64,000 bases of DNA from Sandaracinaceae bacterium (GTDB taxonomy: Bacteria > Myxococcota_A > Polyangia > Polyangiales > JADJQN01), in assembly GCA_016712745.1 (NCBI GenBank), contig JADJQN010000015.1, positions 806,001 through 870,000 on the forward strand. Reading direction: 5' to 3'. The translations under genes were made by a program, and so were the position numbers. The notes under the pieces were generated by a model, which saw nothing but the letters and a program-made list of their open reading frames with translations, was not told the DNA's origin and ran no database searches. Of this stretch, positions 25,100 through 33,630 are shown one piece after another (the first letter of the stretch is position 1; each line of letters begins with the position of its first letter).

Positions 25100-26674
25100 T
25101 CAAACGGCTCGTGGGCTGATGCGGTTGAGAGCGGCCTTGGGGTTTGGAAAGAGCGGCAATGCGAAGGCGACGGTGGCGCCGCCGCCGTCTGCATTTTCGG
25201 CCCATGCCCGACCGCCGTGTGCGGTTACGATTTGTTCGACGAGCGAAAGGCCGATGCCGGAGCCACGCGCGTTGACGTCGCGACGCGAGCGGTAGAAGCG
25301 TTCGAAGACCTTGCTGAGATCTTCGGCAGGGATGCCCGGTCCGTGGTCGCGAACTTGCACGACCAACTCCTGGCCAACGTTGGACACCTTGACGTCGACG
25401 CCGGTTCCGCCGCCGTACTTCACCGCGTTGTCGAGAAGATTGATCGTAGCGAGCAAAATCGCTTGCTCATCGATCGGGATGACGAGCATGCCCCCCTCGC
25501 GCGTAAGGCGGACCTCAACGCCGTCCTTCTCGATGCGATAGCGGAAGGTGTCGATGGCGCGCGCGACCACGTCGCCCAAATCCCGTTCGTGCATTTCGTA
25601 TTTGGCTTTGCCTCGCTCGATCGCCGCGAAGTCGAGCACGTTCTCGATCAGGGCCGACAATCGCTCCGATTCGCGGCAGATAATTTCCAGGTACTCCTGC
25701 TGCTTCTCGGGACTCTTAACGCGATTGGTGAGCAACATCTCGCCGAACATGCGCACCACCGAAAGTGGCGTCTTTAGCTCATGCGAAACGTTGGCGATGA
25801 ACTCACCTTTGAGCTCGTTCAAGCGTCTCTCTTTGTCGGCCGCGTAAACGAGAAAGAGACTTCCGATCAAAATGATGCCGAACGACAGTGCAATGAGCGT
25901 CACTTCGTTGATGCGGCGAGTTCGATTGTTCTGATCGAGCAGCGGGGCTTGTTTTGGCGCGACCTGCAGGCGCCATTGATAGAGCGTCGTTGGGAAGCGT
26001 CGACCGACGAGGTAGTCGCCGGATCGCGCAAGGCTCTCGCCGTACACGCGATGCCCGTCCTCATCCACCACGTTGTACAAGCGTTTGCCCTCTTCGTTCA
26101 CGAAGAGCACGGGAAACTCTTCGCGCATGATGTAGCCAGTGTCGTGATGCGCGACCACGTAGTAACGGCGGCCTTCGTGCATTAAGGCTTTGTATGAAAC
26201 GAGATAGTTCGTCGTGCCGTAGCTGTGCTGAAGATGTTTGAGACGGCCCACGTACTGCGTCTCGAGCTCGAGATCGGGCAGAATGTGATCGGTGAAGAGC
26301 TTCAAGAAGTTACGCTTCTCTTCCGGCGTCGCGCGTGCGGCGTACGCGATGGTATTGCCCCCATCATCGAGCACAAGCACAGCGCGAACACTCGGTGAGA
26401 TGCGCTCGGCGAGCGGCGGCCAACTGCGCTCGATTTCCTCGGGATGCTCTGGGTCGATGAGATGGAATACCGAATTGTCGGCGTCGATGATTCGCTGCTC
26501 GACGCGGTCAACTTTTTCTTGAACCAGCAAAAGGGTCGACTGTGCGATTGACTGCTCGCCAAGCGCTTCGTACTGCGACGCAGTAACCCACGTGTAGTAT
26601 CCGAGAATCACCGAGGCGGCTGCGATGGCCGGCAGTAGAACGAAGTAGAGGATGCGTAATCGCCAGCGGGACAC
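25100..26674 (-). CDS. Sensor histidine kinase with extracytoplasmic sensor domain
   Basis: A 524-residue membrane kinase. Transmembrane helices at about 8-29 and 258-278 flank a ~225-residue external domain that looks like a double-PAS/Cache-type sensor (strands around AVLVLDDGGNTIAY and VLFVNEEGKRLYNV). There is no HAMP domain. HisKA has His298 in ANVSHELKTPLS. HATPase has the N box NLLDNAVKYGG (about 413), DHGPGIP (443-449) and GSGIGLSLV (about 471-479), all intact. It forms a pair with the OmpR-type regulator downstream and follows a protease-like lipoprotein by 19 bases, so the three may be one operon. Confidence 0.94.
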   Translation of the reverse strand: MSRWRLRILYFVLLPAIAAASVILGYYTWVTASQYEALGEQSIAQSTLLLVQEKVDRVEQRIIDADNSVFHLIDPEHPEEIERSWPPLAERISPSVRAVLVLDDGGNTIAYAARATPEEKRNFLKLFTDHILPDLELETQYVGRLKHLQHSYGTTNYLVSYKALMHEGRRYYVVAHHDTGYIMREEFPVLFVNEEGKRLYNVVDEDGHRVYGESLARSGDYLVGRRFPTTLYQWRLQVAPKQAPLLDQNNRTRRINEVTLIALSFGIILIGSLFLVYAADKERRLNELKGEFIANVSHELKTPLSVVRMFGEMLLTNRVKSPEKQQEYLEIICRESERLSALIENVLDFAAIERGKAKYEMHERDLGDVVARAIDTFRYRIEKDGVEVRLTREGGMLVIPIDEQAILLATINLLDNAVKYGGGTGVDVKVSNVGQELVVQVRDHGPGIPAEDLSKVFERFYRSRRDVNARGSGIGLSLVEQIVTAHGGRAWAENADGGGATVAFALPLFPNPKAALNRISPRAV

Positions 26675-26693
26675 GGCTTAGTAACTCGGAAGC

Positions 26694-27746
26694 CTATTCG
26701 AAAATCGTCCCGACGTATCGGGTACTGCCTGTGACCGTGCTCTGCAGATAGGCGGCGTACGCGGTCTTCGCATCGGCAAGCGACAGGCCGCCGAAGTTCG
26801 CTGCGAAGGCTTCGTCGAAATCGGCGCCACGGCTTGCCTCTGTCGAGACGGCCAGCATTCGCCCGTGGACGTCCGGATAACCCATCTCGCCGCCGTGCGG
26901 ATGCAGGAAGCGGAGGTACTCGATGAAGAAGCCGGCAACAGCCTGATCATGCGCGAGCTCATCGTTGTTGGCAGTCATATCCTCGACGTCAAACCGCGCG
27001 AACGTAAGTGTGGCGTCAGCGCCTGTCGCAGGATCGACATAGCGTTTGAGAAAGCCGGTCCACGTGTGATCCACTTCCCATCCGAAGTGGGAGCCCATGT
27101 TGATTGCGGTACCCTCGACCTGCCACCAAGGGATTGAAGAGTCGTCAAGCACGCGACGTGACACGAGAATGTGGTTCACTTCGTGCGCGATAGTGTCGTC
27201 CATTTCGGCGCGGTCTTCGAGTGCGTTGTAAGGAATCACAAACGCGTCGCCGTCGCTGCCAAATGCGATGTAGGAGAGGCCGTACGTATCGTTTGAACCA
27301 GTGACCGCTGCGTAGGTTGTTTCATCCAGCACGACGACGCGCACGCGGGGTTCAATCTCTTCGCTGGGAGTGTCCATCTCGTCGAGGTTAAACGTGACCG
27401 CCGCGGTCGCCGTGTCGAAGTAGTCGACGATCTGCTCTTCAGTAAGGGTCGAGCCCGGCTGCAAGTAGATCTTTACGCGGTTGTTCTCGCGCGCAACTTC
27501 GAGATCGGAAGCAACTCGACGAATGTCGCGTGGCATTTGCCTGGGGTCGTCGATCCACCCGGCGTCGTAGCCGAGGTCGATCACATCGCCAGCGTCGATG
27601 TCTATCGACGCGTCGGTGTCTTGGGTGTCGCTGTCGACGCCAGCGTCCAGTGGCTCTTGGTAGGGAGGCTCCGCGTTATTGCTGCACGCAGCGCTCGCCA
27701 TGAGAAGCGTGAGGAGCGCGAACGAGGAGGGCGCAAGTGACGGCAT
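26694..27746 (-). CDS. Lipoprotein with gluzincin-like metallopeptidase motif
   Basis: A 350-residue predicted lipoprotein (lipobox SAAC, Cys21) with an Asp-rich spacer after the Cys, as in many myxobacterial surface lipoproteins. The conserved core has TIAHEVNHILV (HExxH, about 187) and, about 25 residues later, WWQVEGTAINMG, whose Glu fits the third zinc ligand of gluzincins (peptidase MA or DUF1570-like). It probably acts outside the cell or in the periplasm. It lies directly upstream of the histidine kinase on the same strand; a link between proteolysis and signalling is possible but unproven. Confidence 0.75.
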   Translation of the reverse strand: MPSLAPSSFALLTLLMASAACSNNAEPPYQEPLDAGVDSDTQDTDASIDIDAGDVIDLGYDAGWIDDPRQMPRDIRRVASDLEVARENNRVKIYLQPGSTLTEEQIVDYFDTATAAVTFNLDEMDTPSEEIEPRVRVVVLDETTYAAVTGSNDTYGLSYIAFGSDGDAFVIPYNALEDRAEMDDTIAHEVNHILVSRRVLDDSSIPWWQVEGTAINMGSHFGWEVDHTWTGFLKRYVDPATGADATLTFARFDVEDMTANNDELAHDQAVAGFFIEYLRFLHPHGGEMGYPDVHGRMLAVSTEASRGADFDEAFAANFGGLSLADAKTAYAAYLQSTVTGSTRYVGTIFE

Positions 27747-28016
27747 GGAGGCATCTGCTTAGCGCGCGGGTGCCAGTGCGGCAATCGGAGGGCATGGCGT
27801 CGCTGGGCGCCACGGCGTGCGAACCCCGGCCACTGCACTCGCCACCCTACGCGAGCTCGCCTACTCGCTTTTCACGCAGAATCGGCCCATCGCATCTCGC
27901 CGCGAGGTGGCATGCGTCTTGTATTGATCAGCTCGATGCGCAGGATCGCTGCCCACTGCTAGTCGGTGCGCGGGGATCGGCCCACGGTCTTAGTTGTTGT
28001 AACTAGTTCGTAGTAG
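27747..28016 (+). other. Gene-free stretch ending in a plus-strand terminator; possible small RNA
   Basis: I see no convincing protein gene on either strand here; the longest plus-strand frame (27737-28006) has no ribosome site or family character. A strong intrinsic terminator at its right end, with no plus-strand gene before it, suggests an untranslated transcript. The sequence does not match the signatures I know for tmRNA, SRP RNA, RNase P or 6S RNA. From 28148 to 28307 I see only a short TCGCAGC-GCTGCGA hairpin (near 28190). Confidence 0.3.
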
Positions 28017-28056
28017 ACCCACGCACTTTCTTCGCGGGTAGTGCGTGGGTTTTTTT
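28017..28056 (+). terminator. Strong intrinsic terminator without an upstream plus-strand gene
   Basis: Perfect 11-bp stem ACCCACGCACT / AGTGCGTGGGT with a 12-base loop, followed by seven T residues. The T-run is on the plus strand only. Confidence 0.85.
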
Positions 28057-28064
28057 AATGAAGT

Positions 28065-28086
28065 GGGCGGGTCACGCGACCCGCCC
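28065..28086. repeat. Perfect 9-bp GC hairpin
   Basis: GGGCGGGTC and GACCCGCCC with a 4-base loop, between the terminator and the 28-bp palindrome. It is the second of three consecutive hairpins in 130 bases. Confidence 0.6.
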
Positions 28087-28088
28087 CG

Positions 28089-28147
28089 CGGAAATGGGGA
28101 CGTTCCTCATTTCCCGCCGCGGGAAATGAGGAACGTCCCCATTTCCG
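28089..28147. repeat. Perfect 28-bp inverted repeat (REP-like, GGGGACG family)
   Basis: Arms 28089-28116 and 28120-28147 are perfectly complementary around a 3-base loop. Each contains GGGGACGTTCCTCATTTC or its complement. The GGGGACG ... CGTCCCC ends and the GAAAT/ATTTC core are shared with the palindromes at 47353 and 47836. The structure resembles REP sequences mobilised by RAYT transposases; no such gene is in the window. Confidence 0.8.
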
Positions 28148-28307
28148 ACTCACCCGCGACGGAAGCTTGCAGGGGGGCCTCTCGCAGCGAAGCTGCGATT
28201 CACCTCCGCGGTGCTTGCGGGCGTGGTGCGCTTACTGCGCTAAGGGGGAGGTAGGGATCCTCACGCTGCCACCGGGTATGCTCGGCGCGCGTTGTGGTCG
28301 GCGTGGC

Positions 28308-30077
28308 TTAGGTGCCGAACTCCCACCAGCGGGGTGACGTTGCGAAGGCCGCGTGAATGAGGCCCACGTGTGAATAGGCCTGAGGAAAGTTTCCCCACAT
28401 CACGTTCGACTGCGGCTCGAGATCCTCAGCGAGAAGACCGAGCGGTGCTTTTACATTCCGCACGCGTTCAAACAATGCTCGCGCTTCATCGACGCGATCG
28501 AGGCGAGCAAGGGCTTCAATCTGCCAGAACGTGCAGAGCATGAAAGCAACGGCGGGGGCTCCGAAGTCATCGTGCGTGCGATAGCGCTTGAGCCAGCCAT
28601 GCTCCGAAAGATCATCACGTACGGCGTTAACAGTTGCGTGCAACCGCGCATCGCCGGGTGGAAGAAAACGCAGCGTGACCGCCTGCAGCAGCGCAGCGTC
28701 GACTTCCGTGCCGCCGTAGTCAGCAACGAGGCATCCACGTAGCGGATCGACAGCCTGCTTGAGCAGCTCGTTGCGTATTGTGTTCGCTGCGGCGGCGAAT
28801 TCAGACGCATCAACCGGACGATGCTGGCTGGCGATGGTGCTCATACGGTCGGCGGCGGCCCAGCACATCAGTGAACTGAAAGTTTGCGGGCGCCACTTTG
28901 CGCGATACTCCCAAATCCCCGCGTCGGGCTGCCCCACTACGGAAATCGCCTTGCGCGCCAACCGAGTAACCAGGTCGAGCACGGGGGCGGTTACCTGCTC
29001 GCGGAAACGCGCGTCCAGAAAGAGCGGCGTGAGCGCCAATACCATCTCGCCGAACACATCGTGCTGTTGATGCGTTGCCGCGGCATTGCCGACTCGAACG
29101 GGCTTCTCGCCGCAGAAGCCCGGCCAATCGGTAAGCACTTCTTCGGTGAGATCCGATTTGCCATCGATACGGTAGAGCGGCGCGAGATCGAGGTCTGGGG
29201 ATGACGCCGCGATGTTCAGCAAGAACTGTAGAAACTGCTCGCGCTCCTCGAAGTGGCCGAGCAGCCCGAACGCGCCCAACGTGTAGTACGAGTCTCGCAA
29301 CCAACAGTATCGGTAGTCCCAGGTGCGACCGGACCCGGGTGATTCAGGTAGCGATGTGGTAAGCGACGCGACAATCGCGCCAGTGTCCTCGAAGCAATGC
29401 AACTTCAGCGCGAGCGCTGAGCGGATGACCTCGTCTTGATACATGGGCGGGATATCGCAGTGCTTCACCCACAGCCGCCAGTACTTGATGGTCTCACGCA
29501 AAAAGCGATCGCAGAGTGGCTCTAGCGCCTCTTCGACGGGAGCGCCCCACGCCAGCACGAAGTGCTTGCGCTCCGAGAGAGCGAAAGGCTCTCCGTTCAG
29601 GTACGAGAGCGATGCATCGGTCGTCAGGCGCACCTCTGCGTCGTACCCATGGAATGAGATGTGGTGTGAGCCGAGCTCGCGGCGCGGACGCTTGCGCGTC
29701 CACCCAATCACTGGATCACACGTCACGCGGATGCGAGGTGTGCCGGAGAGTGGTTCCACGATGCGGACCAGTTTGGTCGGCCGAAAGCTTCGCTCGTTTT
29801 GCATGAAGCGCGGCGCGAAATCCAGAATGCGGAACGCACCATCGGCTCCCTCAAACTTCGTCTCGAGAACGTTGGTGTTGACCAAATAACGTTGAACGCC
29901 CGGTCTGCCATCGGCAGAACCAATCGTGAATGCGCCGCCGTCGTTCTCGTCGAGAAGCTTCGCGAAAATCGGTGGCGAGTCAAAGCGCGGTGCGCAGGAC
30001 CAGACGATTGCGCCATCGCGTCGCACGAGAGCAGAAAGCTGACAGTTGCCAATGAGACCAAGGTCGGCGAGCGGCAT
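28308..30077 (-). CDS. Glycoside hydrolase family 15 (glucoamylase or trehalase type)
   Basis: A 589-residue cytoplasmic enzyme with the bacterial GH15 layout: an N-terminal beta-sandwich (LGLIGNCQLSALVRRDGAIVW start), then an alpha/alpha toroid. Characteristic motifs are RTWDYRYCWLRDSYYTL (about 255), the general acid in PDAGIWEYRAKW (about 370), and the general base region AEDLEPQSNVMWGNFPQAYSH near the C-terminus. Family members hydrolyse alpha-glucans or trehalose. It is divergent from otsA-otsB-marR with 59 bases between the starts and a nested palindrome between them, which argues for a role in trehalose or storage-glucan turnover controlled with synthesis. Which substrate it uses cannot be told from sequence. 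Confidence 0.9.
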   Translation of the reverse strand: MPLADLGLIGNCQLSALVRRDGAIVWSCAPRFDSPPIFAKLLDENDGGAFTIGSADGRPGVQRYLVNTNVLETKFEGADGAFRILDFAPRFMQNERSFRPTKLVRIVEPLSGTPRIRVTCDPVIGWTRKRPRRELGSHHISFHGYDAEVRLTTDASLSYLNGEPFALSERKHFVLAWGAPVEEALEPLCDRFLRETIKYWRLWVKHCDIPPMYQDEVIRSALALKLHCFEDTGAIVASLTTSLPESPGSGRTWDYRYCWLRDSYYTLGAFGLLGHFEEREQFLQFLLNIAASSPDLDLAPLYRIDGKSDLTEEVLTDWPGFCGEKPVRVGNAAATHQQHDVFGEMVLALTPLFLDARFREQVTAPVLDLVTRLARKAISVVGQPDAGIWEYRAKWRPQTFSSLMCWAAADRMSTIASQHRPVDASEFAAAANTIRNELLKQAVDPLRGCLVADYGGTEVDAALLQAVTLRFLPPGDARLHATVNAVRDDLSEHGWLKRYRTHDDFGAPAVAFMLCTFWQIEALARLDRVDEARALFERVRNVKAPLGLLAEDLEPQSNVMWGNFPQAYSHVGLIHAAFATSPRWWEFGT

Positions 30078-30087
30078 GTGCGTTGTT

Positions 30088-30125
30088 TAGCATGCGATGA
30101 TTGGATATCCAATCGTGTCATGCTA
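30088..30125. promoter_or_regulatory. 38-bp nested palindrome, probable MarR operator
   Basis: Inner palindrome GATTGGATATCCAATC (30099-30114) is flanked at equal 4-base distances by TAGCATG (30088-30094) and CATGCTA (30119-30125). It begins 11 bases from the GH15 start and ends 11 bases before otsA. The otsA operon encodes a MarR-type regulator, whose family binds palindromes of this length and often represses its own divergent promoter. Confidence 0.7.
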
Positions 30126-30136
30126 GGTATCGAAAC

Positions 30137-32371
30137 ATGCCCCGCGCTGCACGCTTCCTGCTGCTACTCCTGGCCGGCCTAGCTCTGCTCACAGTGGTGG
30201 CCTACTTCGCCCTCACCAAGGTTACGCGCGACTGGTTCGAGCGCGATATCGAGCTTCGCTCGCGCCTTGCGGTGTCGTCGGCTCGTCAAAGCCTTGAAAA
30301 CAACTGGCGCACCGATCGTGCGCGCCTGACCGAGACGCTCACGGACATCACGCGTGACGAACGCATCATGGGCGCAGCTGCGTGTTCGCGCGAGGGCGAG
30401 CTTCTTGCTGCAACCGAGGCCTATCCACGTGAGTTCACTTGTTCATCCCTGCTCGCAAGTATGCGCCGTGATGCACCCGCGAGTGCGGATTCGTGGTCCA
30501 CGACGCCGGAACTTCCGTCTGGGAGCGTGCGCCTCAGCGTTACGTTCATCGGCGGCGAATCGCAACTGAGGCGTGCGGTCGTGCTCGTGCATGACGTCAG
30601 CTATTTGAGCCGGCGTGAGCGTACGACGCGTAACATTCTCATCATCGCCTTCTTTGTGCTTTCGCTTTGCGCGGCGCTCGTCACGCTTATTGCGGCGCGC
30701 CTTGCGTGGAGAAGATGGACGAACGAGTTGCGCAAGGCTCTTAAGGGAGGTGCGTCAATTGAGTTTCTTCCGTTGCTCCGCGACGTTCGGACCTTGGCTC
30801 GACAACTCGCGAGCGACCGCGAACGCGAGGCACGCGGGGGGCTGTGGAGCCCTGAGCGTCTTCGCGCGACGTTGACGCAGTACTTGGACGGAGAGCGCAT
30901 CGTTGTCTTGGCCAATCGCGAGCCACACATACACGAGAGAACCGCGGACGGTATCGCCGTGCTGCACCCCGCAAGCGGCCTGGTGACCGCGCTCGAGCCG
31001 ATCATGCGTGCTTGCTCGGGTGTCTGGGTCGCTCACGGCAGCGGCAGCGCCGACCGTGAAACCGTCGACAAGCATGATCGGGTGCGAGTACCTCCTGGCG
31101 AAGAGTCCTACATGATCCGCCGCGTGTGGCTGGGTGAAGACGAAGAGCGCGGCTACTACTATGGCTTTTCGAACGAAGGCCTCTGGCCTCTTTGTCATGT
31201 GGCGGACGCACGTCCAACTTTTCGGGCGGAAGACTTCGCCCAGTATGTGGAAGTAAACCGCAAGTTTGCCAACGCGGTGTGCGAAGAGGTCGACTCGGAT
31301 GACCCGATCATCCTCGTTCAAGACTACCACTTCGCCTTGGCCCCCAAGATGATTCGCGAGCGGTTGCCACGCGCGACGATCATTGCGTTCTGGCACATTC
31401 CATGGCCCAACGCGGAGCGCATTGGTATCTGCCCGTGGCGAGATGAGCTGATCGCTGGCCTTCTCGGCGCAAGCGTTGTCGGCTTTCACACCCAACAGCA
31501 TTGCAACAACTTCATCGATTCAGTCGACGCGTTCATGGAGAGTCGTATCGATCGCGAGTCGAACGCGATCGTGCAGGGCGCTCGCCGAACCTTAGTGCGG
31601 CCTTATCCGATTTCGATCGAGTGGCCCGTGCACTGGCTTGAGCAAGTGCCGTCCGCCGCCGACGCGCACGTCGGAGTCCGCGCGGAGCTTGGCCTCTCAC
31701 CGGATGTGTTGCTCGGCGTGGGGATCGATCGCCTCGACTACACCAAGGGGATCGAGGAGCGTCTTTTCGCGGTCGACGAGTTGCTGACTCGATACCCGGA
31801 ATTTCGTGGCAAGTTTACGTTCATTCAGCTGGCGGCGCCGAGTCGCACGAAGATCGAGCGTTACCGAAAGCTAAACGAACGCATCGACGAAGTTGCCGCG
31901 CAGATCAACGCGAAGTGGTCGACCGCCAACTACCGCCCGATCGTGCTTCTTCGTACGCACCACGAGCCGGCTTCCGTATTTCGCTACTACCGTGCTGCGG
32001 ATCTTTGCTACGTGAGCAGCTTGCACGATGGCATGAACCTGGTGGCGAAAGAGTTCGTCGCGGCGCGTGACGATGAGCGCGGCGTGCTTGTGCTCAGTCA
32101 GTTTACCGGCGCTGCGCGCGATCTTACCGAAGCGCTGATCGTCAACCCATACGATTTGCGTCAGGCGAGCGATGCCTTAGCTGCGGCGCTTCACATGCCG
32201 ATCGACCAGCAGCGCGAGCGCATGCGTTCGATGCGACGCTTCGTGTCGGAATTCAATGTCTATCGCTGGGCCGGGCGCATGCTGGTGGATGCAGCGGAGT
32301 TGCGGCGCAAGGAACGCATGTCTGGTCGCCTCGACGCCATGGCCAGGTTCACGCGAACGGGCAACTCGTGA
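30137..32371 (+). CDS. otsA: Membrane-anchored trehalose-6-phosphate synthase with extracytoplasmic domain
   Basis: Makes trehalose-6-phosphate from a nucleotide-glucose and glucose-6-phosphate. The ATG at 30137 is chosen because upstream in-frame starts lie inside the operator palindrome. Transmembrane helices at about 6-27 and 165-190 flank a ~135-residue extracytoplasmic domain; residues ~190-250 form a helical, perhaps coiled linker. The GT20 domain (255-735) keeps QDYHFALAPK (395), FWHIPWP (418-424), GIDRLDYTKGI (529-539) and LHDGMNLVAKEF. Free-standing OtsA is ~450-500 residues, so the ~250-residue N-terminal part is extra and sensor-like. The otsB GTG overlaps its stop. Confidence 0.93.
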   Translation: MPRAARFLLLLLAGLALLTVVAYFALTKVTRDWFERDIELRSRLAVSSARQSLENNWRTDRARLTETLTDITRDERIMGAAACSREGELLAATEAYPREFTCSSLLASMRRDAPASADSWSTTPELPSGSVRLSVTFIGGESQLRRAVVLVHDVSYLSRRERTTRNILIIAFFVLSLCAALVTLIAARLAWRRWTNELRKALKGGASIEFLPLLRDVRTLARQLASDREREARGGLWSPERLRATLTQYLDGERIVVLANREPHIHERTADGIAVLHPASGLVTALEPIMRACSGVWVAHGSGSADRETVDKHDRVRVPPGEESYMIRRVWLGEDEERGYYYGFSNEGLWPLCHVADARPTFRAEDFAQYVEVNRKFANAVCEEVDSDDPIILVQDYHFALAPKMIRERLPRATIIAFWHIPWPNAERIGICPWRDELIAGLLGASVVGFHTQQHCNNFIDSVDAFMESRIDRESNAIVQGARRTLVRPYPISIEWPVHWLEQVPSAADAHVGVRAELGLSPDVLLGVGIDRLDYTKGIEERLFAVDELLTRYPEFRGKFTFIQLAAPSRTKIERYRKLNERIDEVAAQINAKWSTANYRPIVLLRTHHEPASVFRYYRAADLCYVSSLHDGMNLVAKEFVAARDDERGVLVLSQFTGAARDLTEALIVNPYDLRQASDALAAALHMPIDQQRERMRSMRRFVSEFNVYRWAGRMLVDAAELRRKERMSGRLDAMARFTRTGNS

Positions 32372-33126
32372 AATATCTGCTTGCCCGAGAGAATAGCGAA
32401 GTGCTCGCGCAACTGGCGTGGTCGAACGTACTCGTCGCTTTTGATTTTGACGGCACGCTCGCGCCCATCGTGTCGAATCGCGACGATGCGCGCATGCGAC
32501 ACAGCACGTGCGGGTTCCTCGTGAGAATCTGCAACCTCTACCCGTGCGCAGTCATTTCGGGGCGCGCGCAATCCGACGTGTCGACGCGCCTCGGGGGCGC
32601 GACTGTGAAGTACATCGTCGGTAACCACGGGCTTGAGCCAGGCAGTGGCTTGGACGCGTTCGAGGTAGACATCGGCAAGGCTCGCAAGATCCTCGGGAGC
32701 GAACTCGCCGAAATGGCGGGTGTCGAGCTGGAAGACAAACGGTACTCGCTCGCGGTCCACTACCGTCGCTCACGTAACAAACGTGCGGCACTCGCTAAGA
32801 TCGTTTCTATCGTTGAAAATCTGCCAGTGCCCATGCGCGTGGTACTTGGCAAGCAAGTCGTGAACGTCATCCCGAAACGCGCCCCGAACAAAGGTGATGC
32901 ACTGATGGAGCTGCGCGCGGCCGAACACGCAGACACGGCGCTCTACATTGGCGATGACGTAACAGATGAAGACGTGTTCGAGCTCGATCAACCCGGGCGC
33001 CTCTTGACCATACGCGTGGGCGAGGCGGCGACATCCGCTGCGACGTACTTCGTTCGTGATCAGAGCGAAGTGGATCGTTTGCTGAGCAAGCTCATTAGGC
33101 TTCGGGAGAAACGTTCAGGCACATGA
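32368..33126 (+). CDS. otsB: Trehalose-6-phosphate phosphatase
   Basis: HAD-superfamily enzyme that dephosphorylates trehalose-6-phosphate to trehalose. Motif I is FDFDGTLAPI (about 25-34, nucleophile Asp), motif II lies in VISGR (about 63), and motif IV is YIGDDVTDEDVFE (about 192). The family's substrate-cap signature GNHGLE is also present. At 252 residues it has normal length and no signal peptide, so it acts in the cytoplasm on the otsA product. The GTG start overlaps the otsA stop (GTGA) and its own stop overlaps the marR start, giving a tightly coupled operon. Confidence 0.95.
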   Translation: MKYLLARENSEVLAQLAWSNVLVAFDFDGTLAPIVSNRDDARMRHSTCGFLVRICNLYPCAVISGRAQSDVSTRLGGATVKYIVGNHGLEPGSGLDAFEVDIGKARKILGSELAEMAGVELEDKRYSLAVHYRRSRNKRAALAKIVSIVENLPVPMRVVLGKQVVNVIPKRAPNKGDALMELRAAEHADTALYIGDDVTDEDVFELDQPGRLLTIRVGEAATSAATYFVRDQSEVDRLLSKLIRLREKRSGT

Positions 33127-33596
33127 GCCACGCAGCCGACACGAGCAACCGCTATCCACTTGGTGAGGCCCTAGATTTTCTGCAACGGATCTGGCAGCTG
33201 AACCACGCCCTTGAGAAGCTCTCGCACCGTATGGAGAAGAATCTCGGTGTTACGGCACAGCAACGCCTTGTCCTTCGGTGCGTGGGCAAATACCCAGGAA
33301 TGACCGCCGCGCGGCTGGCGTCGCTGATGCACGTCGACCCGGGCACGGTTTCCTCTTCGTTGAATCGCTTGCAAGGTAAGCAGCTGGTTGAGCGACGACG
33401 TGATCCGAAGGATAAACGCCGCGTTGCGTTGGGCCTAACGCCCAAGGGCAGAGCCTTGGACCGGCCGTCGAAAGTCACCGTGGAGCATGCCGTGGAACGA
33501 CTTCTCGAGAGTTCGAATCCCGACGAGCTGCAAACGATGATACGCGTCGTCGATCAACTTACTGAACGACTCACCGAGGAACTTTCACTCGAATGA
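33123..33596 (+). CDS. MarR-family transcriptional regulator
   Basis: A 157-residue winged-helix regulator. The DNA-binding region reads GMTAARLASLMHVDPGTVSSSLNRL followed by the wing RRRDPKDKRRVALGLTPKG. Helices at both ends (EALDFLQRIWQLNHALEKLS; TMIRVVDQLTERL) would form the dimer interface. The ATG overlaps the otsB stop by four bases. Being in the operon next to a nested palindrome in the divergent promoter, it probably controls otsAB, itself and the GH15 gene. The ligand is unknown; a sugar phosphate or osmotic cue would be a guess. Confidence 0.93.
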   Translation: MSHAADTSNRYPLGEALDFLQRIWQLNHALEKLSHRMEKNLGVTAQQRLVLRCVGKYPGMTAARLASLMHVDPGTVSSSLNRLQGKQLVERRRDPKDKRRVALGLTPKGRALDRPSKVTVEHAVERLLESSNPDELQTMIRVVDQLTERLTEELSLE

Positions 33597-33630
33597 GCAT
33601 GAGGCCGTTGTTGGCAAACGCCCGCCCAGG

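Noticed and set aside
27737..28006. Plus-strand frame before the terminator at 28017
   Set aside because: No ribosome site, no hydrophobic or conserved pattern; a small RNA fits the terminator better.
33505..33525. tRNA-like GTTCGAATCC sequence
   Set aside because: It lies within the intact marR coding sequence and no cloverleaf can be drawn around it.
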